The position numbers were made by a program, and so were the translations under genes. Shown here piece after piece: positions 25,925 through 33,387 of a stretch of DNA of 64,000 bases. The DNA comes from Nevskia sp. (GTDB lineage: Bacteria; Pseudomonadota; Gammaproteobacteria; Nevskiales; Nevskiaceae). How positions within the stretch are numbered: the first letter of the stretch is position 1; each line of letters begins with the position of its first letter. The notes under the pieces were generated by a model, which saw nothing but the letters and a program-made list of their open reading frames with translations, ran no database searches and was not told where the DNA came from. The stretch lies in NCBI GenBank assembly GCA_023229645.1, contig JALNYU010000021.1, positions 1 through 64,000 on the forward strand, written 5' to 3'.

Positions 25925-26067
25925 AGTAGTTTTCTCGAACGATGAACCGGCACTAGCGCCAGCGAGGCCGCCACTATGCGCGCGGGGCCACCGCCAGGGC
26001 AGACCGGCGGCGGCGATAAGCGTCATTCTTACAGGGAATAAACCTGCCGCTACGGCGGGCGCTTACG

Positions 26068-26280
26068 TCAGCCGCCCGGTTGTGTAGCTGCGTACAAATT
26101 AGCTGTCGATAACGCCAAACCGTCGTTGTTGAAATCGTTCGCTGTACCGGCCTTGGCAATCGCAATCGCGCGACTACCGGGCCACGCATCGCCGACTTTC
26201 CCCACCGCACAAAGCCGCCCCTCACGATCAACCACCGACGACCACATGCGATTCGGCGAGAGCCGCCCCTGATTCGGCCT
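26068..26280 (-). pseudogene. Remnant of a DUF336/GlcG-like heme-binding protein gene
   Basis: Read on the minus strand from 26280 this stretch gives LSPNRMWSSVVDREGRLCAV, then DAWPGSRAIAIAKAGTAN and LALSTANLYAATQPGG, followed at once by TGA (26070-26068). These blocks are typical of the C-terminal half of heme-binding DUF336 (GlcG/HbpS-like) proteins, where ATQPGG is normally followed by a further conserved stretch. Both the N-terminal part and the end are missing, and there is no start with a ribosome binding site, so this is a fragment of a once-functional gene. It lies next to an AT-rich gap. Confidence 0.7.
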
Positions 26281-26815
26281 GAAATGCTAGAGCTGTTTTT
26301 GGAGTGCTGGCAATGAACGGAAATAGATTATTTATTATCACTCTATTTCTTAAGCGCTCTCGATTCGAATAGGCGCTCACGGAGCACATTCGAATCATCG
26401 CCATAATCGGTCGAACTTACAACTGATTGACTTTGCTGTTGATATAACTTTTTTAACTCCGACGGCACCGCCTATTTCGTTATTTTTCTAACGAATTCAA
26501 GGCGAATATTATCGCGATTTCGACGCACCTAAAGCCGCCAAATAGATCATTCTCTTCGACGCGATTCATATCTCGGAAAATATGAATTTTATTTTATTAT
26601 TGCCGCCGCATCGTGCTCGACAAATCCATTAATAATCCATTTCTAAAATACTCGGCATGCCGTCGGTAAGGCAGCGCTTGCATTGCAGGAATATCGCGCT
26701 ACCCTCGGCAAGCCGCTTTGCGCTGCCGGATTCCACTGCAGGTAAGACTCAACGCGGCGGCGGAGTCACGGCGTGGGCAAGACGCGGCAAGCAGTCTGGA
26801 CAAGGAGCGCACGCC
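26281..26815. other. AT-rich intergenic region
   Basis: This 535-bp stretch is strikingly AT-rich between about 26300 and 26650 (for example runs of TTATTATC and TTTTATTTTATTATT), in a window that is otherwise strongly GC-rich. I find no open frame with coding character. A 9-bp inverted repeat (GATTCGAAT at 26362-26370, ATTCGAATC at 26388-26396) is present. TGATTCGGCC at 26270-26279 resembles the arm of the dispersed repeat but has no clear partner. The right end must hold the promoter of the DUF2383 gene. Confidence 0.6.
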
Positions 26816-27268
26816 ATGAACACCATCGACACCATTACGCTACTCAACCGTTTAATCGTCACCGCGAAGGATGGCGAGGCCGCGTTACGCGCGGCGGCAG
26901 ACGAGGCTTATCATGCAGACATCAAAGAGCCACTCTCGGAGTACTCGCACTTCTTAGGCGACGCCGCGCGCGAATTACAGGCCGCGGTGCACAACCTCGG
27001 CGGCAAACCGAAAGGCGCTGGCACGTTCGGCAATACCTTGCATCGAACTTGGATCCACATCAAAGCCAATGCTTACGGCCGCGATGAAGGCGTGATCCTG
27101 AACGAAATCGAAGCTGACGAACAAGCTGCTGAGGCACGTTTCTCCGAAGCGCTGACCTGGGACACGCCACCGGCGATTCACGCATTGCTCGAACGCCAGT
27201 ATGTCGGCACACACGCCCGCCACGGCCAGATACAGGCGTTACGGGCGCGTCTCGACGCACCGCACTAA
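26816..27268 (+). CDS. DUF2383 / PA2169-type four-helix-bundle protein
   Basis: A 150-residue soluble protein, almost entirely helical, of the ferritin-like DUF2383 family. It has TLLNRLIVTAKDGEAALRAAAD at the start and HRTWIHIKANAYGRDEGVILNEIEADEQAAEARF in the middle, the family's most recognisable parts. Function is not established; members are often stress-induced. The ATG at 26816 has AAGGAG about 9 bases upstream, and the upstream in-frame residues are low-complexity Arg/Gly. It converges on the RIO kinase gene. Confidence 0.85.
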   Translation: MNTIDTITLLNRLIVTAKDGEAALRAAADEAYHADIKEPLSEYSHFLGDAARELQAAVHNLGGKPKGAGTFGNTLHRTWIHIKANAYGRDEGVILNEIEADEQAAEARFSEALTWDTPPAIHALLERQYVGTHARHGQIQALRARLDAPH

Positions 27269-27317
27269 GCGCAGCCGCCAGCCCGCACTTCGTTTGGCGC
27301 CGGCTGTCGTCGGCGCG

Positions 27318-28172
27318 TCAGGCCGCTTCGGCTTCGTCGCGCCCGCGCTGGCGGGCTTCAGCTTCGCGGCGCGCTTCTTCGATCTGGTGCAATACGCCAT
27401 CGACGTCGGCGGTGGTTTCGTCGAATACGTGCTGCCCGGTCAGTTCCGTGTCTGGACGCAGCGCCGCACTTTGGAACAGCTTCCAGATTTCATGCGCGTA
27501 ATGCGTGGTGCGCAGCTCGGGCGCGTAACGGCCGCAATACGCGGTGATGTTTTCGACATCGCGCGCCAGCATCCGGAACGCGTTGTTGTTGCCGGCGGCG
27601 TCGATCGCCTGTGGCAGATCGATGATGACCGGGCCGTCGGCGGCCAGCAGCACGTTGAATTCCGAGAGATCGCCGTGAATCAGTCCGGCGCAGAGCATGC
27701 GCACGATCTGATTCATCAGAAACCGGTGCCAGTCGCGCGCCTGCTCCGGCTCTGGGGTTACGTCGTTCAAACGCGGAGCAGGTGCGCCGGCGCCGTCATC
27801 GACCAATTCCATAACCAGCACGCCGTCGAAATAGCCGTGCGGCTGCGGCACGCGCACGCCAGCGGCAGCGAGGCGGTACAACGCATCAACTTCGGCGTTT
27901 TTCCACGCCGCTTCTTGCTGCTTGCGGCCGTGACGGCTGCGCTTGCCCATCGCGCGCTGATCGCGGCTACCGCGCGCGCGGCGGCCTTCCTGATATTCGG
28001 CGAGCTTGTGGAAGCCGCGCTGGTTCGCTTCTTTGTAAACCTTGGCGCAACGGATGGTCGCGCCACAGGCAACGACATAAACCGACGCTTCTTTGCCGCT
28101 TTTGAGCGGACGTATCACCGAATCGATGATGCCGTCCTCGATCAGCGGTTCGAGACCGCGAGGGATTTTCAT
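27318..28172 (-). CDS. RIO1-type atypical serine protein kinase
   Basis: A 284-residue cytosolic protein kinase-like protein. The glycine-poor ATP site is LKSGKEASVYVV followed by CAKVYKEA with the ATP-binding Lys. The catalytic loop is AGLIHGDLSEFNVLL and the metal-binding loop VIIDLPQAI, both diagnostic for RIO kinases. A charged segment (EGRRARGSRDQRAMGKRSRHGRKQQ) between lobes and a C-terminal acidic coiled tail are typical of the bacterial branch. Targets are unknown. ATG at 28172 starts directly with the conserved KIPRGLEPLIEDGIID. Confidence 0.9.
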   Translation of the reverse strand: MKIPRGLEPLIEDGIIDSVIRPLKSGKEASVYVVACGATIRCAKVYKEANQRGFHKLAEYQEGRRARGSRDQRAMGKRSRHGRKQQEAAWKNAEVDALYRLAAAGVRVPQPHGYFDGVLVMELVDDGAGAPAPRLNDVTPEPEQARDWHRFLMNQIVRMLCAGLIHGDLSEFNVLLAADGPVIIDLPQAIDAAGNNNAFRMLARDVENITAYCGRYAPELRTTHYAHEIWKLFQSAALRPDTELTGQHVFDETTADVDGVLHQIEEARREAEARQRGRDEAEAA

Positions 28173-28237
28173 GCCGTATTGTGACCGATTCGCCGCCCCC
28201 GCCGCTGCGCGCTGTTGTGTCTGGCGTCAGCCGTGGC

Positions 28238-29614
28238 TCACGCGTCGTCGTTCGGCAGCGACTCAAATGGCAACGCGATGACGATACGCGTGCCGGGGCG
28301 GTTGTCTTCAACTCGAATCGTGCCGTGGTGAAGATCGACCACGGCTTTTACCAACGATAAGCCCAGGCCCAGACCTGGCGTATGGCGCGAGGCGTCCAAC
28401 CGATACAGGCGCTCAAACACCCGGCCGCGCTCATCAAGCGGAATACCCGGGCCGGTGTCGGCGACGGCCAGCCGCCAGCCGGTTTCGGTGGCGTGGGCAT
28501 CGATGACGATGGCGCCGCCGGGCGGGCTGTATTTGACGGCGTTGTCGAGCAGATTGATCAACATCTGAAACAACAAATGCGGGTGCGCCGGTAGCGGCGC
28601 GCCCGCCGTCACTTGCACCACCAACTGCTGTTGTTGTTCTTCAGCCAACGGCTCGATGTAGTCGGCGGCGTCGCGCGCCAGTTGGGCGATATCACAGGTG
28701 ACAAATTCTTGCCGCAGCAAGCCGGATTCGACGCTGGCGATCCGCAGCAGCGATTGAAACGTCGCCAGGACTTTGTCGAGATCGGCGAGGTTGTGCTCGA
28801 TCCACGGTTGTAATTGATCTGGCGGCGGCGCATCGCGCAGCGCTGCTTCGAGCCGCGCGCGATGGCGCGTCAGCGGCGAGCGCAGATCGTGCGCGATGTT
28901 ATCGGTGGCGCCGCGCACCGATGCGATCAGTCGGTTGATTTGATCAAGCATCGTGTTCAGGGTTTCGCCGAGGCGGTCGAATTCGTCACCGCCGCTGCGC
29001 ACCGGAATTCGGTGCTTTAAATCGCCTTCCATGATGCGCTGCGCAGCGCGCCGAATCGCCTCCACCGGCCGCAGCGCCGCGCGCGTCAGCAGGAAACCGG
29101 CGGACAGCGAAATCAGCAGCATCGCGCCGAGACTCCACAGCGCCGCCCGGCGAATATCGCCACGCACCTGCGCAACCTCGATTTCATCGAAGCCGACCAA
29201 TAGGCGGCTGCCGTCCGACAATCCGGCCCAGCGCAGATCGACCACCGTAACACCGGGGAAGCGCCGACTCGGCATCTTGAACGGCTGCTCTGGCGCTGGC
29301 GCCTTCGCCGGCCAAGCCATGACGTTGCCGGCGAGCAAGCTGCCGTCCGGGCCTTCGAGCCGGTAGAGGCGATCGTGATTCGGCGAGACGATCAGCATCC
29401 GTTGCTCGATCAGCGCGGCGACGCCGTGCACGCCATCGACGTTAAATTCCGACTCCATGATGCGCAGCTCGGCCTCGACGCTTTCCTGCACATGCCCGGC
29501 CATGAAGCGGTCCGCGAGCCAGGTCACCAGCAGCAGCAGCGCGCCGAACGCGACGGCTAATAGCGCGCTATTGGCGAGCGTGAGCCGGGCCGAAGTCGAA
29601 AGCCGCAGCCTCAT
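28238..29614 (-). CDS. Membrane sensor histidine kinase
   Basis: A 458-residue sensor kinase. Transmembrane helices lie near residues 12-34 (LTLANSALLAVAFGALLLLV) and 165-190 (LWSLGAMLLISLSAGFLLT), enclosing a periplasmic domain of about 125 residues. HAMP follows (LRPVEAIRRAAQRIMEGDL), then HisKA with the phospho-acceptor His in NIAHDLRSPLTRHRARLE. The ATPase domain has N box INLLDNAVKYSPPGG, G1 VADTGPGI and G2 GLGLGLSLVKAVV. Its start overlaps the response regulator stop by four bases (ATGA). Next to a metal-type RND pump it probably senses a metal ion, but no Met- or His-rich motif is visible in the periplasmic loop. Confidence 0.9.
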   Translation of the reverse strand: MRLRLSTSARLTLANSALLAVAFGALLLLVTWLADRFMAGHVQESVEAELRIMESEFNVDGVHGVAALIEQRMLIVSPNHDRLYRLEGPDGSLLAGNVMAWPAKAPAPEQPFKMPSRRFPGVTVVDLRWAGLSDGSRLLVGFDEIEVAQVRGDIRRAALWSLGAMLLISLSAGFLLTRAALRPVEAIRRAAQRIMEGDLKHRIPVRSGGDEFDRLGETLNTMLDQINRLIASVRGATDNIAHDLRSPLTRHRARLEAALRDAPPPDQLQPWIEHNLADLDKVLATFQSLLRIASVESGLLRQEFVTCDIAQLARDAADYIEPLAEEQQQQLVVQVTAGAPLPAHPHLLFQMLINLLDNAVKYSPPGGAIVIDAHATETGWRLAVADTGPGIPLDERGRVFERLYRLDASRHTPGLGLGLSLVKAVVDLHHGTIRVEDNRPGTRIVIALPFESLPNDDA

Positions 29615-30288
29615 TGCGGCTCGCGCAAGCAGTAGCCGGTGCCGCGCAGCGTGTGGATCAACGTGGTCCACGGCGCGTGGTCAACTTTTGCGCGCAAACG
29701 CGACAAATGCACGTCGATCACATTGGTCTGCGGGTCGAAGTGGTAGTCCCAGACGCCTTCCAGCAGCATCGTTCGGGTCACCACTTGGCCGGCGTGGCGC
29801 ATCAAAAATTCGAGCACGCGGTACTCCTGCGGCTTCAGTGCAATCACTTCTCCAGCGCGTTTAACGACGCGCGCCATGCGGTCCAGTTCGAGATCGGCGA
29901 CGCGCAGCCGGCTTTCGGCAACGGGCATCAAACCCCGGCGCGTGATGACGTCGATCCGCGCCAGCAACTCCGCGATCGCGAACGGTTTGACGACGTAATC
30001 ATCGCCACCAGCACGCAGGCCCTTGATGCGCTCGTCGACCTGCCCCAGCGCCGATAAAATCAGCACCGGCACGCGGGAGCCGGTCGCGCGCAACGCGGCC
30101 AACATCGATAAGCCATCCATCTGCGGCAATAGGCGATCAAGCACGATCGCATCATAAGCCTCGCCGGTGGCCAGAAATAAGCCGTTGCGGCCGTCGGCGG
30201 CGTGATCGGCGGCGTGGCCGGCTTCGCGTAAACCCTTGCAAAGAAAGGCAGCGATATCAGCATCGTCTTCAACAACTAGGATGCGCAT
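29611..30288 (-). CDS. OmpR/PhoB-family response regulator
   Basis: A 225-residue two-domain regulator. The receiver domain starts MRILVVEDDADIAAFL (acidic pocket), has the phosphorylated Asp in AIVLDRLLPQMDG, the Thr/Ser switch in LILSALG, and the Lys in YVVKPFA. The winged-helix output domain includes LKPQEYRVLEFLMRH and VIDVHLSRLRAKVD. It is translationally coupled to the kinase downstream and starts 4 bases after the cytochrome b561 stop, forming a three-gene operon. Likely target is the divergent efflux operon at 31032. Confidence 0.92.
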   Translation of the reverse strand: MRILVVEDDADIAAFLCKGLREAGHAADHAADGRNGLFLATGEAYDAIVLDRLLPQMDGLSMLAALRATGSRVPVLILSALGQVDERIKGLRAGGDDYVVKPFAIAELLARIDVITRRGLMPVAESRLRVADLELDRMARVVKRAGEVIALKPQEYRVLEFLMRHAGQVVTRTMLLEGVWDYHFDPQTNVIDVHLSRLRAKVDHAPWTTLIHTLRGTGYCLREPQ

Positions 30289-30292
30289 GGAG

Positions 30293-30877
30293 TTACCCGT
30301 TGCTCGGAGAAAACATCTTGCGTAGCAGGCCTTCACCGCGCCACGTGTGAATCAAAGCCATCCCGACGTGGCCGAATAGATACACCTTCAGCGGCAAGGC
30401 GCCATATTCGTGAAGGCTGCCGATTTGGTGCATCAGCTCAAGATCATCCTCCAGTAGCCACATCGCGGTGCCCGTTCCGGCGAGGAATAGCAGCGTCAAC
30501 AGACCTAAGCCCTGCACGGTTGCGGCGAGCACCGCGGTCTGTTGCGCGCTCGGTGGCCGCAGCGTACGCGCCAGTTGTGCCACTTCTCCAGCCAGCGCTT
30601 TCCGGCCCGCCGTATGGAGCCACGGTAGAAAACGCGCGAACGTTGCATCCGGGTAACGCCAGAACAGACTGACGATCAACACCAACAGCGCTGCAGCCGC
30701 GGCGAGCCCGGCCCACTCGTGCATTTCAAACAAGGTGATTTGCAGCGCGCTGGCGCCGTCAAACCGCCAGGGTTTGGCCATCCATTCGGAGCCGATCAGC
30801 TGATGAATCGCCGCGATCGCTAAAACAGCGTGACTGAACCGCAACAGGCGGGCCGGTGGTGGCGTTAGCTCAGACAT
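30293..30877 (-). CDS. Cytochrome b561-family membrane protein
   Basis: A 194-residue inner-membrane protein with four predicted helices. Candidate heme-ligating histidines are in RLLRFSHAVLAIAAIHQLIG, MHEWAGLAAAAALLVLIV and LHEYGALPLKVYLFGHVGMALIHTWRGEG, the last block being typical of bacterial b561-type diheme cytochromes. It would pass electrons across the membrane or to a partner that is not encoded here. It heads the operon with the two-component system. An in-frame ATG at 30877 is used; the gap to the divergent TolC gene is 154 bp. Confidence 0.82.
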   Translation of the reverse strand: MSELTPPPARLLRFSHAVLAIAAIHQLIGSEWMAKPWRFDGASALQITLFEMHEWAGLAAAAALLVLIVSLFWRYPDATFARFLPWLHTAGRKALAGEVAQLARTLRPPSAQQTAVLAATVQGLGLLTLLFLAGTGTAMWLLEDDLELMHQIGSLHEYGALPLKVYLFGHVGMALIHTWRGEGLLRKMFSPSNG

Positions 30878-30891
30878 GGCAGTACTCCAGG

Positions 30892-30926
30892 TGACACTTG
30901 ATTGCCACGCAGCCTAGTCGCTGTCA
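30892..30926. promoter_or_regulatory. Candidate regulator half-sites in the divergent promoter region
   Basis: TGACA at 30892-30896 and TGTCA at 30922-30926 form an inverted pair, 30 bases start to start, in the gap between the cytochrome/TCS operon and the efflux operon. Response regulators of metal efflux systems often bind TGACA-type half-sites, but usually with shorter spacing. Only short identity supports it. Confidence 0.25.
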
Positions 30927-31031
30927 CTTCGCCACGAGGTGTCTAAATCATTAAAGCTTGTTCATGTTCTGGCCATCGTCCGGCAACGTCGAATCGTCGA
31001 ACGTAGTCGGCGTTCCCTGAAGAGCGCGGCG

Positions 31032-32294
31032 ATGACCCAACAACGATCCTCCTGCAGACCGCTACGATGGCCGTGGCTGGCGCTGCTGTTCTGCGCCCCG
31101 GTGTTGCTGGCGCAAGACAGCGGCGCACTGAACGACGAAGAGAACGCGCCGATCATCACCGAGCCGACGCTAACGCTGGCCGAGGCCGTGAGCGCGGCGT
31201 ATAGCCGGGCGCCGGGCGCGGCAACACTGGCCGCGCGTACTGCCGCCACGGCAAGCTACCAGCGCCGCAGCCAGAGCTTGATCGCCGGCGCGCCAAGCCT
31301 GCAGCTGCGTTATCTCAGTGATCGCCTGCAAAGCAACCGCGGTGTTACCGAAGCCGAGGGCGGCGTCGATTTGCCGCTGTGGCGCTGGGGCCAACGCCAG
31401 GCCGTGGCCGCCGAAGCCGACGCCAACCGCAGCGGCGCAGAAGACGATCTCCGCCTACAGCGCTGGCAAGTGGCTGGCGCGGTGCGTGAAAGTTTTTGGG
31501 ATGTGCGCGAGGCGCAGCAACGGCTGTTGCTGGCGCAGCGTGACGTCGCCGCGTTCACCCAACTCGAACACGATGTGCTGCGGCGCATCGCCGCTGGCGA
31601 CGCTGCACCCAGCGAGCGGCTGACCGCCGAAGGCCAGCGCCGCGAACGCGAAGCGGCGCTGCACGAAGCCGAAGTCGTGCTCGCCGACCGCTATTTCAGC
31701 TGGCGCGCGATCACTGGGCTGGAAACCCTGCCCGGCCGCGCCGATGAGTCGATCGCGCCGGAAACTACCACTTACTTACCACTGGACGCCGCCCGCACCG
31801 CCGCCGCCCGCGCCGACAGTGCCGTGAGCGCGGCGAAGGCCGAGGGCGCCGGCGCACCGCGTTTGCTGCTCGGCTACCGGGCCGAAACCGCGAACGGCGC
31901 GCCGGATGTCAACAGCGTCAGCGCGCAGCTCACTATCCCATTTGCCGGCGGCAGCCACCGGCAAGCCGCGCTGGCGCCGCTCAGCCTGCTCGCCGCGCAG
32001 GCGCGCGACCACGTTCTGCAAATGCAGCGCGAAGCCTTAATCGCACACCATGAGGCCGAGCACGAGCTGCACGCCCGTGAAGTCGCGCTGGCCGACGCCA
32101 GCGGCCGCCTGCGCTTGGCGCAAGACGAAGTAGGCCTAGCGCGACGCGCCTATACGCTCGGCGAAATTCCGCTGGCCGAGCGCCTGCTGACCGAAATCCG
32201 CGCCGCCGACGCCGCCCGCGCGCAGGAACTTGCCGTTGTCGCGCACGGCCGCGCCATCGCCCGCTTTAATCAGATCAACGGAGTTTTGCCATGA
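31032..32294 (+). CDS. TolC-family outer-membrane efflux protein (CzcC-like)
   Basis: A 420-residue exported protein. A basic N-terminus and hydrophobic stretch (WPWLALLFCAPVLLAQDSG) form a signal peptide. The mature part is mostly long helices with two internally related halves, as in the outer-membrane efflux protein fold, for example LAEAVSAAYSRAPGAATLAAR and ARRAYTLGEIPLAERLLTEIRAADAA. It forms the outer-membrane exit duct for the RND pump encoded downstream. The start at 31032 follows GAAGAG; upstream in-frame starts give Arg-rich non-family residues. Its stop overlaps the adaptor start by four bases. Confidence 0.87.
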   Translation: MTQQRSSCRPLRWPWLALLFCAPVLLAQDSGALNDEENAPIITEPTLTLAEAVSAAYSRAPGAATLAARTAATASYQRRSQSLIAGAPSLQLRYLSDRLQSNRGVTEAEGGVDLPLWRWGQRQAVAAEADANRSGAEDDLRLQRWQVAGAVRESFWDVREAQQRLLLAQRDVAAFTQLEHDVLRRIAAGDAAPSERLTAEGQRREREAALHEAEVVLADRYFSWRAITGLETLPGRADESIAPETTTYLPLDAARTAAARADSAVSAAKAEGAGAPRLLLGYRAETANGAPDVNSVSAQLTIPFAGGSHRQAALAPLSLLAAQARDHVLQMQREALIAHHEAEHELHAREVALADASGRLRLAQDEVGLARRAYTLGEIPLAERLLTEIRAADAARAQELAVVAHGRAIARFNQINGVLP

Positions 32295-33385
32295 GCTTTT
32301 CCCGCATTGCGCCAGGGCTGATGTTCGCTGCGGCGCTGGCCGCTGGCTGGACCAGTGCCGCACTGGCGGCCGATACCGGACCGGCCGCAACATTTGCCTT
32401 CAGCGCCGAGCAAATCAAAAGCCTCGCGATCGCGCTGAGCGCACCGCGGCCGGCCAGTCACGTCGCCAGCAGCGCATTGAGCGCGAAAGTCATTGCTGCA
32501 CCTGACGCCGAATGGGTGGTCACCGCGCCGACCAGCGCCGTGATCATCCGCGTGCCGGTGACCGAAGGCGATACCGTCGCCGCCGGTGCGGTGTTGGCCG
32601 AACTGCGCAGCGCCACAGCGCCAAAGATGAGCGCCGAATTGCTGCAAGCCGAGTCGGCGGCGCAACTGGCTCGCGCCGAGCGCGACCGCGACCGGCAACT
32701 GCACCAGGAAGGCATCATCGCCGCCCGGCGGTTGCAGGCCAGCGAACAGGCGGCGGCGCAGGCCGAAAGCCAGCTCGCAGCGCTGCGCATGCAGCTGCAG
32801 CTGATGGGAATCAGCGCACAAGACGCCCGCAACGGCCGGGTGCTGGCCCGGGCGCCGGCGCGGGCGACAGTGCTGGAACGGCTGGTGACGCCGGGGCAGC
32901 GCGTCAACGAGGCCGACCCGCTGCTGCGTCTCGTCGATGCCGACAAGCTGATGCTGGAGCTGCAAGTGCCAATCGCCGATCCGGCGTTTGCAGTCGGCGA
33001 TACGCTGACGCTGCCCGACGGCCGTCGTGCGACGGTGCGGCAAGCCGGCTGGGGCGCTTCGGCAATGGCGCAGTCGGTGCGCGTGCGCGCCGCGCTGCCG
33101 CCGGGACGCTCTGGTTTGCAGCCGGGGCAATGGCTGCAAGTGCAGCGCGAAACCGCCGCCGCTAACGCGTGGTCGCTACCGGCGACAGCAATTAGCCGCG
33201 TTGATCAAGGCACCTATGTTTTTGTGCAAACGGCAAACGGCTTCCGCGCGGTGCCGGTGCAGCTGCTCGCCAGCGAAGCCGGCAACGCCACCGTCAGCGG
33301 CGCTCTGACTGCCGACAGCGCAGTCGCGACCAGCGGCACGGTCGCGATCAAAGGCGCTTGGCTCGGCCACGGCGGAGGGCAATAA
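32291..33385 (+). CDS. RND efflux periplasmic adaptor (HlyD/CzcB-like)
   Basis: A 364-residue membrane fusion protein. The signal peptide is followed by a first lipoyl half (VTAPTSAVIIRVPVTEGDTVAAGAVLAEL), a helical hairpin rich in Ala, Gln and Glu (about residues 115-165), the second lipoyl half (VLARAPARATVLERLVTPGQRV), and beta-barrel and membrane-proximal domains (GLQPGQWLQVQ, RVDQGTYVFVQ). It links the inner-membrane pump to the TolC-type duct. No His- or Met-rich metal-binding extension is seen at the N-terminus, so substrate is not indicated. Overlaps the preceding gene by ATGA. Confidence 0.9.
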   Translation: MSFSRIAPGLMFAAALAAGWTSAALAADTGPAATFAFSAEQIKSLAIALSAPRPASHVASSALSAKVIAAPDAEWVVTAPTSAVIIRVPVTEGDTVAAGAVLAELRSATAPKMSAELLQAESAAQLARAERDRDRQLHQEGIIAARRLQASEQAAAQAESQLAALRMQLQLMGISAQDARNGRVLARAPARATVLERLVTPGQRVNEADPLLRLVDADKLMLELQVPIADPAFAVGDTLTLPDGRRATVRQAGWGASAMAQSVRVRAALPPGRSGLQPGQWLQVQRETAAANAWSLPATAISRVDQGTYVFVQTANGFRAVPVQLLASEAGNATVSGALTADSAVATSGTVAIKGAWLGHGGGQ

Positions 33386-33387
33386 AG

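Noticed and set aside
26255..26400. A possible fourth copy of the palindromic repeat (TGATTCGGCC arm plus TTGGAGTGC)
   Set aside because: Only one arm is recognisable and the interior and right arm do not align; kept as a comment, not as a copy.
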